From positions 139,946-203,945 of the forward strand of contig DELI01000019.1 of NCBI GenBank assembly GCA_002354335.1: a DNA stretch of 64,000 bases, given 5' to 3'. The notes below the pieces were generated by a model. The model had not been told where the DNA came from. It saw only the letters and a list, made by a program, of their open reading frames with translations, and made no database searches. Source of the DNA: Sphingobacterium sp. UBA2700 (GTDB lineage: Bacteria > Bacteroidota > Bacteroidia > Sphingobacteriales > Sphingobacteriaceae). The translations under genes were made by a program, and so were the position numbers. Positions 44,929 to 56,645 of this stretch are shown piece by piece (the stretch's first letter is position 1; every line of letters begins with the position of its first letter).

Positions 44929-45362
44929 ATTTTAGACATTAGATTTTAGACATAAGAAATACAAGGCGCCGAGTAGGCGCCTTTTTTGGGATTTTTTTTG
45001 TCGGTTGGCGGGAGTGGTTGTTTAGTGGGGATGGTTGTTGAATGGGATTGTCTTGAACCAGGAAAGGAAGGATTTTAGGACTTACAGGATCACGTAATGT
45101 GAGATATGAAGGGATGGATTGTATTTTTTATAGGAGACGTTTCACCAAACGTCTCCTGAAACGCATGATATCAATATCGTAAATGTACGATGTCCATACC
45201 AATATCCCCTTTCAGATGACGCTATATCAGATCCTGAATATCCTTGCATCCTTCCTTTCCTGGTTCAAAACAATCATCTAAAAATGTAAAAATAACAATA
45301 AAAAAAGGCGCCGAGTAGGCGCCTTATATTTCTTATGTCTAATGTCTAAAATCTAATTTCTA
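44926..45362. repeat. Composite palindromic element C
   Basis: This is the most symmetric element. Outer arms of about 55-60 bases (TTAGATTTTAGACATTAGAT... from 44929; inverse to 45358) each include a GGCGCCTACTCGGCGCC hairpin (44973-44989 and 45307-45323). Inner arms are TTGAACCAGGAAAGGAAGGAT (from 45054) and its complement ending near 45267. The centre is a perfect 24-bp palindrome at 45133-45156 (half GGAGACGTTT). It overlaps the stop codons of both convergent genes. Confidence 0.8.
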
Positions 45363-46505
45363 ACTAAGATATTTCTTTCTCAACACCACATAAAGCTTAT
45401 CTACAGTTTGTGGTTTTGATGCCCAATTATTCTTTAGCGCATAGTTTGATTGCAAGAATGCATCGGCTTCAGCAAAATTATCGAAGCGGTTTAACAGTTC
45501 GATTGCTTCACTATATGCCAGGCTATATCCATTAAATAAATCTTTGATGAACAACAGCTTATCATTTAGGCTAACTCCAGTTTTTAAATCAACGATGGTA
45601 TCAGAAGATTTACTTGACGAAGTTTGAAACTGGTTAACATTCGTTAAACCAGCTTGCTTTTGCTGTTGAATCAGCTCATTTAAGGTCATACGACGGCTAG
45701 GCGTTTGTTCCGCCTGCTTTGCTAAATCATTCAGACTCGCTTCTTTTGGTTCTACCGGTATCTCAACATGCTTCTCCTCGATCACTACCTCGTTCACGAC
45801 AGGTTCGGAAACAAATTCTTCCTTTTTCTCTTCTGCAACTGGCGCTTCTGTCTTAAAAGTATTTGTAGGTCTTTCTACCGAAGTATAGTTTGAAGATGCT
45901 GTATGTGTATAAGAAGGATTCGCTGGTTGCTCAGGCGATTTTTCTGCAGGCTTGTCTTCTACGGCTTTTTCTTCCTCCTGCTCTTCCTCGACGGTATCTT
46001 CGAGATGCTCGACAACTGCCGCTTCCTCTTGATCGGTTTCATTGTCCGTCACACTATCATCGATACGGCCGAAACCTTCAAACTTAATACCCTCAAGCTT
46101 CTGTTCCGCAACTTCTTGCTCTGCTTCTACTTCTTCCGGAGCTTCCGCTACAACTTCCGTCTCCTCAATTATATCCGCAGATTTCACTTCCTGAATTTCT
46201 TCAATTACTGGCTGGCTATCTGCCTCCTGCTCGTCGAAGGTCGGAGCGGGCGTGAATGTATTTTCTTCCGCTTCAACAGTATGCTGTTTAAGCTCCGGCT
46301 GAGGAATTGCAGCAACTGCCGCTGGTACAGATAGCTGATGAAGTGCATCCAGATTAGCCGACAAAAACTTCGCCTGTGCTGCTAACAGCTGTAATTGAAT
46401 TGAATCCTGTGTTAATGTTGCTTTGTCTAAGCTTGCATACTGTTCGTTAATTTCTACGAGTAGATCACCAATTTTGTTGTAAATATCTTGTTGTGAATAG
46501 GCCAT
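45360..46505 (-). CDS. Acidic protein with conserved ends and disordered middle
   Basis: This 381-residue protein of unknown function has a helical N-terminal domain (1-60, [27 protein letters not shown]). A very Glu/Val/Ala/Pro-rich low-complexity region (about 65-265) follows, then a C-terminal domain of about 110 residues ([16 protein letters not shown] ... [42 protein letters not shown]). No signal peptide or membrane helix is present. The two-ended pattern recalls adaptor proteins. Its stop codon lies within element C. Confidence 0.75.
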   Translation of the reverse strand: MAYSQQDIYNKIGDLLVEINEQYASLDKATLTQDSIQLQLLAAQAKFLSANLDALHQLSVPAAVAAIPQPELKQHTVEAEENTFTPAPTFDEQEADSQPVIEEIQEVKSADIIEETEVVAEAPEEVEAEQEVAEQKLEGIKFEGFGRIDDSVTDNETDQEEAAVVEHLEDTVEEEQEEEKAVEDKPAEKSPEQPANPSYTHTASSNYTSVERPTNTFKTEAPVAEEKKEEFVSEPVVNEVVIEEKHVEIPVEPKEASLNDLAKQAEQTPSRRMTLNELIQQQKQAGLTNVNQFQTSSSKSSDTIVDLKTGVSLNDKLLFIKDLFNGYSLAYSEAIELLNRFDNFAEADAFLQSNYALKNNWASKPQTVDKLYVVLRKKYLS

Positions 46506-46718
46506 ATCGTTCTATATCTTTGTTCTGTAAAATGGAAGTCTTTCTTAAGTAAGTGTATTAAAATTAAAACCACTGATACTTACAGGTTTCAGCGATTAAT
46601 TGATAATCCTTAAACCAAAAATAAGATTAAATTTCGATATTCGCATCCAAAGGGGCTTAAGAATTTGTCTACAACTATAAACTATTTTAAAGCCTTTTTA
46701 GTATTAAATCCATTCAAA

Positions 46719-47318
46719 ATGATGTTGTTTTCAGAACATAATTTCCATGAAAGACAGGAACGTGTAGGTAGCATAGAGGTAATCTGTGGTTCCATGTTTT
46801 CCGGGAAGACGGAGGAATTGATCCGGAGGCTGAAAAGAGCAAAATTCGCCAAATTACCGGTCGAGATCTTTAAGCCGGAAATCGATGTACGTTATGGTGA
46901 AAAGGAAGTTGTATCGCATGATAGCAATGCTATCCCTTCAACACCCGTCTCTCATTCATCCGCTATATTATTGTTGAGCTCAGATACCAAAGTCGTCGGA
47001 ATCGATGAGGCACAGTTCTTTGATGAGAAATTGCCGGACGTATGCAATACCCTCGCAAATCGAGGCATCCGGGTTATTGTTGCCGGTTTGGATATGGACT
47101 ATAAGGGACGACCTTTCGGACCTATACCTAACCTAATGGCCATGGCGGAGCATGTCAGTAAAGTTCATGCGGTATGTGTTCAATGCGGGTCTCCAGCAAC
47201 CTATTCCTATCGATTTGCTGCTAATGAATCACGCGTTCTGCTCGGCGAAAAAGAAAGCTACGAACCGCGCTGTCGTGCCTGCTACTTCCGAGCGGACAAA
47301 AACCAAGATCAACAATAA
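46719..47318 (+). CDS. tdk: Thymidine kinase
   Basis: This salvage enzyme phosphorylates thymidine. About 199 residues carry the P-loop [18 protein letters not shown] (about 19-36), the DEAQFFD block ([14 protein letters not shown]) near 90, the lasso region with catalytic [15 protein letters not shown], and a zinc site of four Cys (CVQCG and CRACYF). The frame opens upstream at a TTG (46665), but the ATG at 46719 or 46722 fits the family start. Confidence 0.95.
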   Translation: MMLFSEHNFHERQERVGSIEVICGSMFSGKTEELIRRLKRAKFAKLPVEIFKPEIDVRYGEKEVVSHDSNAIPSTPVSHSSAILLLSSDTKVVGIDEAQFFDEKLPDVCNTLANRGIRVIVAGLDMDYKGRPFGPIPNLMAMAEHVSKVHAVCVQCGSPATYSYRFAANESRVLLGEKESYEPRCRACYFRADKNQDQQ

Positions 47319-47375
47319 ATACAGTAGCCTAGACACTGTTCAGTATAAGCGATTTAAAGATATCCAATAACACAA

Positions 47376-47409
47376 AAGGGGAAGCTGCAGTAGCTTCCCC
47401 TTTTATATT
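47376..47409. terminator. Bidirectional terminator between tdk and glutathione peroxidase
   Basis: The stem AAGGGGAAGCT / AGCTTCCCCTT with a short GCAGT loop is bordered by A- and T-rich runs between convergent genes. Confidence 0.85.
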
Positions 47410-47423
47410 ATTGTTTACTTTAC

Positions 47424-47936
47424 TTAGATCTTCGATACAATCGACTCATCTAAAGGAGTCACTTTAGAGCGATATCTATTGGTCAACTTCCCGTCTTTGT
47501 TGATCAAAAACTTCTCGAAATTCCATTTGATCTCTCCCGTGAAATCTTCGTTCTGTGCACTTGTCAGATATTTGAATAGTGGATGCGCCTTCTCGCCTTT
47601 CACATCAACCTTCTCTGAAATTAAAAAGGTGACCCCATAATTCTGCTCGCAGAACTCTTGGATTTTCTCATTAGCGTCAAACTCCTGACCACCAAAATTG
47701 TCCGAAGGGAAACCAATGACAACCAATTTGTCGCCATACTGCTTATGCAGTTCCTGCAATTCCTTGTATTGCTTAGTAAATCCACATTTCGAAGCCGTAT
47801 TCACAATCAGCAGCTCTTTTCCTTTAAAGTCCGCTAAAGACACTTTTTTTCCATCAATGGTATTGAAGGAATAATCATATACACTCGGCTGTTGAAAAAG
47901 CATGGTGTACAACAAAATCATTTTTACTAGCATCAC
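47424..47936 (-). CDS. Glutathione peroxidase-family protein
   Basis: This 170-residue thioredoxin-fold peroxidase has the catalytic triad in NTASKCGFT (Cys near 52), FGGQE (Gln near 87) and WNFEKF (Trp near 139). The peroxidatic residue is Cys, not Sec, so thioredoxin is the more likely reductant. The N-terminus is hydrophobic (MILLYTMLFQQPS) and could act as a signal peptide. It starts 3 bases after the end of the BadF paralogue on the same strand. Confidence 0.92.
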   Translation of the reverse strand: MMLVKMILLYTMLFQQPSVYDYSFNTIDGKKVSLADFKGKELLIVNTASKCGFTKQYKELQELHKQYGDKLVVIGFPSDNFGGQEFDANEKIQEFCEQNYGVTFLISEKVDVKGEKAHPLFKYLTSAQNEDFTGEIKWNFEKFLINKDGKLTNRYRSKVTPLDESIVSKI

Positions 47937-47939
47937 GTT

Positions 47940-48803
47940 TTAATTAAATTCAACATTCAATTCTCTATTGACAATGAAATGAAATATTTCTTCAATAGGG
48001 TTCTTTAATATCTTTCCTATGCGTACTCCATGCAAATTACATACCTCTCTCAGGTGAAGATCAAAATGATAAGCAATTCCACCAACAAAATGACATTCAT
48101 ATTCCCAAAACTCGGGATATGTCATCACATTCGTACGGACGAACTCATCAAAACCATTGCGAAGCAAGTTGTCAATGTAGGGATGTGTCCTATTTGCAGC
48201 CATAAATTCAGCGAAAGACGCTAAATAGGCATTCGGGCGATCTCTTTGGTAAACATTCTTAATGATAATATCTTTAGTAATCGGATGCGCCTCTTTGAAT
48301 ACGCGCATCAAATCCCTTGGCATCTGCTCATACAGGTACGCTGTAATCAATTGCTTGCCAAACCATGCCCCCGATCCTTCATCTCCCAGCACATATCCGA
48401 TACCATGTACCCCTTGCTCCAAAGTATCACCGTTATAAAAACTGATATCCGAGCCGGTACCTATATTACAGATCAAACCTTTGTTATTCCCAAAAGTCGC
48501 GTAGGCAGAGCCCACCAAATCACTTTCCACAGAAATAAAAGAATTTGGAAATATCTCGGTTAGCGCATTGGAAACCAACTCTCGACGATCCGGTGTTGTA
48601 CAACCGGCGCCAAAAAAATAAACTTCATTGATCTCTTTGATATAGGGAATAATTTCTTGGACTTGACCCAGAACCGAAGCAATTTCCTTCTCGTTTACAA
48701 AAAATGGATTAAGACCTTTGGTACGAAATTGTAAGGGTTTACTATCGGGAAGATGCAACATCCAATCTGATCGTGATGAACCACTATCTGCAACTAAAAT
48801 CAT
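47940..48803 (-). CDS. BadF/BadG-family ATPase, N-acetylglucosamine-kinase-like, copy 2
   Basis: This is a paralogue of the gene at 42287-43150 with exactly the same length (287). Motifs: LVADSGSSRSDWMLH at the N-terminus, CNIGTGSDISFYNG near 115, and GYVLGDEGSGAWFGKQL near 140. The phosphate loop has Ser-Arg-Ser-Asp where copy 1 has Thr-Lys-Thr-Asn. It sits upstream of glutathione peroxidase, with no sugar transporter nearby, so a different substrate is likely. Confidence 0.83.
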   Translation of the reverse strand: MILVADSGSSRSDWMLHLPDSKPLQFRTKGLNPFFVNEKEIASVLGQVQEIIPYIKEINEVYFFGAGCTTPDRRELVSNALTEIFPNSFISVESDLVGSAYATFGNNKGLICNIGTGSDISFYNGDTLEQGVHGIGYVLGDEGSGAWFGKQLITAYLYEQMPRDLMRVFKEAHPITKDIIIKNVYQRDRPNAYLASFAEFMAANRTHPYIDNLLRNGFDEFVRTNVMTYPEFWEYECHFVGGIAYHFDLHLREVCNLHGVRIGKILKNPIEEIFHFIVNRELNVEFN

Positions 48804-49061
48804 ATTTTACGTAATTTCATCTCTTCCAAATATACAAATTTCGAATAATCAACCCCCATTATCCCAACAAAACTTTCATATAGCCATTGAAACAACAACG
48901 AGGATGAAAGTTCTTGAGGATCTTTGAAAACAAACGCTTTCCGCAAACATCCTCCTGCCCTGTTTTGTAATATTCTCGTGAAACAAGCGATTCTGCTAGT
49001 AAACACTTTTCTAATCCCGCCAATTGGCTATATTAGTCCTAAATAACGAAAACCTCTAATT

Positions 49062-51713
<2,652 letters not shown>

Positions 51714-52228
51714 AAATAGTATTTAGTAGTTAGTATTTAGTATTAAGACCTATGCTGGCCTATATGGATTCCAAATATCCTTTCAATCCTTACGTCTTTC
51801 CTTTCTTGGTTCAAAACAATGCGAATCTCCGTCCACTCAAAACCATTGTAAAGCCCTTTCAAAACCCATTCACTCCCCTTTCAGACCCGCTCCGAAAGGG
51901 CTATGAAAGGGGAGTGAATGGACTATAAATAAAATGTGTTTGCACCAAGAAAGGTAGAAAGGAAGGATAAAAGGATGAATAGCATCAGGGGTCAGGTAAT
52001 GTTGGATACGTTTAGTGAAACGTTTCTACGCATTGACGTCCATTATACGAGTGTAGAATACATTGATTCTGCCAATCGTTGCATCCTTCCTTTCTTGGTT
52101 CAAAACAAACTTTTCTCAAAAAAATAAACATCAAAAAAAAGGGTGCCTACCGGGCGCCCTACATTTCTAATATCTAAAACCTATTGTCTAAACTATAGGT
52201 CTAATTACTAACTACTAAATACTGACTA
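51714..52228. repeat. Composite palindromic element D
   Basis: The element fills the space between the M14 stop (51713) and the ddl stop (52226). TAGTATTTAGTAGTTAG tails at 51719-51750 face inverted ACTAACTACTAAATACT at 52206-52224. Main arms: TGCACCAAGAAAGG...GGAAGGAT (51941-51968) and ATCCTTCCTTTCTTGGTTCA (52083-52102). The centre (about 51994-52041) matches the core of element A. A GGCGCC-like hairpin (GGTGCC/GGGCGCCC) is at 52142-52158, and a lone half arm lies at 51780-51815. Confidence 0.75.
51842..51925. repeat. Short palindromic repeat, third copy
   Basis: A perfect 18-bp stem (51866-51883 with 51904-51921, core CCATTCACTCCCCTTTCA) surrounds a 20-base loop containing GACCCGCTCCGAAAGGG. 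Left of it, AAAGCCCTTTCAAAACCCA matches the words of the repeats at 1-47 and 26394-26475. It lies inside the left part of composite element D. Confidence 0.72.
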
Positions 52229-53230
52229 CTCCCCCATTGCAGCCTCAATTAGCTCACCATAGAAAGCGGTTTCTGTTCTTCCTGAAGCGCGGACTTGTTG
52301 TGGGATAAACGATTGTGGCGTTTGGCCTGGTACCGTATTGATTTCTATAAAGTAAAATTTGTCCGTATTGTTTTCGATAAAGAAGTCGATACGAACCATT
52401 CCTTTACAATTTAGACGGATATAAATTTCTCTGATCAAGCGATCTGCGCGCTCTTTCTGTTCGGTGTTCAAGTCGGCGGGTGTAATCTCTTCGGTTAAGC
52501 CTGGGGTATATTTAGCTTCGTAATCGAAGAACTCGCGTGTTGTTCTCACTTCGGTGGCAGGCAATACTTGAAGTTCGCCTTTGGCATCGCGGTAGATACC
52601 TTGGGAGAATTCACGCCCGGTGACAAACTCCTCGACCAATACCTGGAAGCCCGTATTTTCCGCATCGTAAGCATTGTCTAGTGCTTGCTTCAATTCGCTC
52701 CACTCCGAGACTTTACTCATACCGATACTACTGCCGCCGGCATTTGGCTTAACGAAAAGCGGTAGGCTCAGTTTCTCGGTTACCATGTCGACAGAAACAG
52801 CGCGATGTTCTTTAAACAACAGTACGGAGTTCGCGACATTGAGTTCTGGAATATCTTGTACGATAGCTTTAGTATATCCTTTGTTCATCGTTAATGCCGA
52901 TGTTAGGGCAGTACAAGAAGTATATGGCAGGCCAATCATATCAAAATAACCTTGCAAGCGTCCATCTTCTCCCGGTACGCCGTGTATAATGATGAAGGCT
53001 ACGTCGAATTTGACTTTCTCGCCAGCAAGTTCTAAGGAAAAATCCTGTCGGTCGATCTCATGCTTCGCCCCTTGCTCATCCTCATAAAACCAGCTATCTA
53101 GCGCGATCGTAATTGGATAAACGTCATACTTATTCTTATCAATCTGACTATATACGAAGGCGGCACTTTTAAACGACACCTCGGCTTCGCCAGTGTATCC
53201 ACCTTTTACTAAAGCAACTTTTGTTTTCAT
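52226..53230 (-). CDS. ddl: D-alanine-D-alanine ligase
   Basis: This ATP-grasp enzyme joins two D-Ala for peptidoglycan precursors. The 334 residues open VALVKGGYTGEAEVSFKSA and carry the dipeptide site IIHGVPGEDGRLQGYFDM near 80-97, FVKPNAGGSSIGMSKV near 165 (ATP grasp) and the Mg2+ site FIEINTVPGQTPQSFIP near 295-311. Length and motifs are typical. It is divergent from the PASTA-mltG unit, which fits a cell-wall locus. Confidence 0.95.
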   Translation of the reverse strand: MKTKVALVKGGYTGEAEVSFKSAAFVYSQIDKNKYDVYPITIALDSWFYEDEQGAKHEIDRQDFSLELAGEKVKFDVAFIIIHGVPGEDGRLQGYFDMIGLPYTSCTALTSALTMNKGYTKAIVQDIPELNVANSVLLFKEHRAVSVDMVTEKLSLPLFVKPNAGGSSIGMSKVSEWSELKQALDNAYDAENTGFQVLVEEFVTGREFSQGIYRDAKGELQVLPATEVRTTREFFDYEAKYTPGLTEEITPADLNTEQKERADRLIREIYIRLNCKGMVRIDFFIENNTDKFYFIEINTVPGQTPQSFIPQQVRASGRTETAFYGELIEAAMGE

Positions 53231-53247
53231 AATATCTTATCAAGAAG

Positions 53248-53255
53248 CAAATATA
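53248..53255 (-). promoter_or_regulatory. Possible -7 box of ddl
   Basis: The minus strand reads TATATTTG here, matching the Bacteroidota -7 consensus. About 17 bases farther upstream is a T-run (TTTTT) in place of TTG. The box lies 18 bases before the start codon. Confidence 0.4.
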
Positions 53256-53369
53256 ATTTGCGATACGAGGAAAAACGAATATTTTTGCCTTAATTATCGC
53301 TGAGATTTCCCATGATTTTGAAAAGTGGAATTAATATTGTGATAGCAAAACATTTAAAGCAAGAGATTG

Positions 53370-54173
53370 ATGTCTAAATTCTTTTTATACTTAAGGACGA
53401 GTACGTTTCGAAAAAACTTAATTGCCGCCTTAATTTTTATTGTTGTTCTTTTTATTGTCGTTTATTTCGGTTTGAAAATATACACCAAACATGGAGATTC
53501 TCAGGAAGTTCCAGTTTTGAAGGGGTTACACATTAATGAGGCCTTAAAGATTTTGGACAAAGCAGGATTGGAATACGAGGTTGACTCGATCTATCAGATG
53601 GATGCAAAACCAGGCTTGGTAATCGACCAAGATCCCGATCCCAAATCGCATGTTAAGGGTGGTAGAACAATCTATTTGACTATCATTACGCAGTCTGCGC
53701 CGGAAATAGCGTTCCCAGAGATTGTTGACAAGACATTTATTGAAGCTTCTGCCATTTTGAAGAACCACTCTTTAAAAATTGCAGACACGACATACATTAA
53801 CGATATCGCTCGTGATGTCGTATTAGAGGTTAAATTCTCAGGTCAGGTGATCCAACCAGGGCGTATGGTTCCGAAGGGATCAAGAATCAGCTTGGTATTG
53901 GGTAATGGCCGCGGAGATTCGGAAGTGGACATTCCTAATCTTGTGGGACAGTCGGTAGAAGAAGCGAAATTTGCATTGGCAGGTTTAGGATTAACATTAG
54001 GTTCAATCTCCTTCTCTGATAACTCCCGCGATACGTTAAATGCGCGTATTGTAAGTCAAAGTCCGGATACCAGTTCGCACGTAATCTCCATCGGAAGTGC
54101 AGTACACGTAACGTTGGCAATGCCTAGTGCTGCGCCGGCTACACCTGTGAATCCTACAACGCCTCAAAACTAA
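53370..54173 (+). CDS. Membrane-anchored PASTA-domain protein without a kinase
   Basis: This 267-residue protein has a short cytosolic N-terminus, one membrane helix (about 17-37, LIAALIFIVVLFIVVYFGLKI), then three PASTA repeats (SQEVPVLKGLHINEALKIL, IAFPEIVDKTFIEASAIL, VDIPNLVGQSVEEAKFAL). A Pro/Thr-rich C-terminal tail ends it. PASTA domains bind uncrosslinked peptidoglycan or beta-lactams and usually sit on Ser/Thr kinases or PBPs; here only the sensor part exists. The ATG at 53370 is preferred over the TTG one base out of place upstream. mltG follows after 4 bases. Confidence 0.9.
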   Translation: MSKFFLYLRTSTFRKNLIAALIFIVVLFIVVYFGLKIYTKHGDSQEVPVLKGLHINEALKILDKAGLEYEVDSIYQMDAKPGLVIDQDPDPKSHVKGGRTIYLTIITQSAPEIAFPEIVDKTFIEASAILKNHSLKIADTTYINDIARDVVLEVKFSGQVIQPGRMVPKGSRISLVLGNGRGDSEVDIPNLVGQSVEEAKFALAGLGLTLGSISFSDNSRDTLNARIVSQSPDTSSHVISIGSAVHVTLAMPSAAPATPVNPTTPQN

Positions 54174-54177
54174 GAAC

Positions 54178-55218
54178 ATGGCAGAAAACAGAAAGAAGAA
54201 TAGCGTCGTAAAGATTATATTGATTGTTGTTTTAGTGGTTGGCCTTGCTGTGGCATGGATTGGCTACCAAGCCTTTATGGCACCAAGCATAGCAACATCC
54301 GAAGAATATTTCTATGTACATACTGATGAGCCTTATGAGAGCGTAATCAAGCGGATTGAAGAAGAGGGCATTGTAAAAAACCCTAGTTATTTCAATTATG
54401 TAGCGAAAGCAATGGATTTACAAGATGGTATCAAAGCCGGACGATATAAGCTTTCCAAAGATTTGAGCAATCGTCGTTTCATAGGCAATCTACGTGGCGG
54501 TTACCAAGAGGCCGTTCCTTTTCGTTTTCAAAACTTACGTCTGAAGGAGAACTTTGCAGGTGCCTTAGGTAAGAACTTCGAAGCCGATTCTACGACTTTC
54601 TTAAACCTGTTAAACAATGAGGCCTTAGCTGAGAAATATGGCTTTAACAAGGATAATTTCTTCTCGATGTTTATTCCGAATACATATGAGATTTATTGGA
54701 ATACAAAACCGGAAGAGATCATTGACCGTTTTTCGAAAGAGTACGATAAATTCTGGAATGCAGATCGCAAAGCAAAAGCCGCAGCGTTGAATATGACGCC
54801 GAAAGAAATCAGCGTATTGGCATCCATTGTGAAGGGAGAAGCCCTGCATGTGGACGAGATGCCGGCAATTGCAGGTTTATACATCAATCGCCTGAAACGA
54901 GGTATGTTATTACAAGCAGACCCTACCGTCATTTTTGCAAATAATGATTTTACCATTCGTCGCGTATTAAATAGACATTTAACGATCGACAACCCTTATA
55001 ACACCTACCGTTATAAAGGACTGCCTCCGGGGCCGATTATGATGCCTAGCATCGCCTCGATCGACGCCGTCTTGAACTATAAGCAACATGAGTATATCTA
55101 CATGTGTGCGAAGGATGATTTCTCAGGTTACCACAATTTTGCAAAGACCGTTGCTGAGCATCAAATTAACGCAAGGAAGTTTCAGCAAGCGCTTGACGCA
55201 AGAAATATCAAGAAATAA
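54178..55218 (+). CDS. mltG: Endolytic murein transglycosylase MltG
   Basis: MltG cleaves nascent glycan strands in the membrane. The 346-residue protein has one membrane helix (11-30), a LysM-like region, and the catalytic YceG domain with VLASIVKGEALHVDEMPAIAGLYINRLKRGMLLQ near 220-250 (catalytic Glu in KGEA, versus EKET in E. coli) and ADPTVIFA. The YNTYRYKGLPPGPI block follows near 275. It lies between the PASTA protein and a thioesterase on the same strand with gaps of 4 and 2 bases. Confidence 0.94.
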   Translation: MAENRKKNSVVKIILIVVLVVGLAVAWIGYQAFMAPSIATSEEYFYVHTDEPYESVIKRIEEEGIVKNPSYFNYVAKAMDLQDGIKAGRYKLSKDLSNRRFIGNLRGGYQEAVPFRFQNLRLKENFAGALGKNFEADSTTFLNLLNNEALAEKYGFNKDNFFSMFIPNTYEIYWNTKPEEIIDRFSKEYDKFWNADRKAKAAALNMTPKEISVLASIVKGEALHVDEMPAIAGLYINRLKRGMLLQADPTVIFANNDFTIRRVLNRHLTIDNPYNTYRYKGLPPGPIMMPSIASIDAVLNYKQHEYIYMCAKDDFSGYHNFAKTVAEHQINARKFQQALDARNIKK

Positions 55219-55220
55219 TT

Positions 55221-55631
55221 ATGTTTTCTTATAAACATCAAGTCCGCGTTCGTTATGCCGAAACGGATAATATGGGCTATGTATATTATGGCAATTACGC
55301 CGCATACTACGAAGTGGCACGAACCGAAATGTTGCGCAGCACGGGTATCTCCTACAAAGAGCTAGAAGATATGGGCGTTATGCTACCGGTTATCGAGCTA
55401 CATTGTCAATATATTAAAGCGGCAAAGTATGATGATTTAATCACCATAAATATTTATATTAGGGAAAAGCCAGGTATAAGGATTAAATTTGAATATGAGC
55501 TATTTAACGAAGAGGGCGAGTTACTAAATACGGGTTCTACACAGCTTGTTTTTGTTGATATGGAGCGTAACAGACCGTGTAGACCTCCAGCAATATTCCA
55601 AGAGAAAATGGCTCCATTTTTTGGAGAATAA
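55221..55631 (+). CDS. YbgC-type acyl-CoA thioesterase (hotdog fold)
   Basis: This 136-residue 4-hydroxybenzoyl-CoA thioesterase-like protein opens HQVRVRYAETDNMGYVYYGNY (catalytic Asp in ETDNMG, residues about 16-21) and continues AAYYEVARTEMLRSTGISY. The family hydrolyses acyl-CoA or interacts with acyl-ACP in lipid metabolism. It starts 2 bases after mltG and its stop abuts the YihY start, so it belongs to the same operon. Confidence 0.9.
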   Translation: MFSYKHQVRVRYAETDNMGYVYYGNYAAYYEVARTEMLRSTGISYKELEDMGVMLPVIELHCQYIKAAKYDDLITINIYIREKPGIRIKFEYELFNEEGELLNTGSTQLVFVDMERNRPCRPPAIFQEKMAPFFGE

Positions 55632-56600
55632 ATGAAAAAAGTACATCAGACACTTCTTCACTTACAGCCCTATGATCGATTGATTGAATGGTCGAAGAGT
55701 GCCACCCTACCGGGCTTTGGCAAGTTGCCATTATACACGGTATTTGTATTTTTTTTTCAAGAAATTTCTCGGGAGTCTATTATCAACAAAGCATCATCTT
55801 TAGCCTATAACTTCATGTTGGCTATCTTTCCGGGAATCATCTTCCTGTTCACATTGATTCCTTATATTCCTATTGATAATTTTCAGGAACAGTTGATGGA
55901 ACTTATTCAGCTTGCATTGCCGGATAATGCCTATCAAGTTTTGGAAAATACGTTGAAGGACATTATTATACGGCAGAACGGTGGATTATTATCTGCCGGT
56001 TTTGTACTCTGTACCTTCTTCGCGACCAACGGCATGACCACTTTGATGATGACCTTCAATAAGTCTTCCTTATCCAAGGAGTCTAGAACATGGTTCCAAC
56101 GCCGCATCGTCGCGTTAGTACTTTCATTTTCGATTGTTATCGCCTTAATTTGCGGAATTGTTCTGTACATGGGCTCTAACTTTTTAATCAATTACTTGAA
56201 AACGCATATCGATTATGACCTTTCGTGGTTCTGGTCGTTCTTAATCAAGACCGCGCAGTGGATTATTTTATTTTCAATTTACTTCTTCACGGTAAGTCTC
56301 ATTTATAAATTTGGGCCTTCATCATCGCGTTGGAAACTTTTTACACCAGGCGCTACACTAGCCACACTATTGGCTATGTTGTCGTTTTCACTTTTTACTT
56401 TTTACATTAATAATTTCGGTGCATATAATAAGTTGTATGGTTCCATAGGAACCCTGATTGTCGTCATGATTTGGATGTATATGAATGCACTTATATTGAT
56501 TATTGGGTATGAATTGAATGCAAGCATTGCACTTTCAAAACAAAGTATTAAAATTGTAAAACCAAGAGTTTACAATTCTTTTAAAGCAAACCAAGCTTAA
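55632..56600 (+). CDS. YihY/BrkB (UPF0761) inner-membrane protein
   Basis: This 322-residue protein has six hydrophobic helices between about 50 and 300 (SSLAYNFMLAIFPGIIFLFTL, GFVLCTFFATNGMTTLMMTF, IVALVLSFSIVIALICGIVLY, FSLFTFYINNFGAYNKLYGSIGTLIVVMIW). The ASLAYxFMLA and YGSIGTLIVVMIWMY patterns identify the family, once annotated RNase BN. Its role is not established; transport of small solutes or lipids is proposed elsewhere. It directly follows the thioesterase gene. Confidence 0.9.
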   Translation: MKKVHQTLLHLQPYDRLIEWSKSATLPGFGKLPLYTVFVFFFQEISRESIINKASSLAYNFMLAIFPGIIFLFTLIPYIPIDNFQEQLMELIQLALPDNAYQVLENTLKDIIIRQNGGLLSAGFVLCTFFATNGMTTLMMTFNKSSLSKESRTWFQRRIVALVLSFSIVIALICGIVLYMGSNFLINYLKTHIDYDLSWFWSFLIKTAQWIILFSIYFFTVSLIYKFGPSSSRWKLFTPGATLATLLAMLSFSLFTFYINNFGAYNKLYGSIGTLIVVMIWMYMNALILIIGYELNASIALSKQSIKIVKPRVYNSFKANQA

Positions 56601-56645
56601 TAGGGCAAACCACTGTTTTTTGTGTACAATTGGCTTAAAAACACA

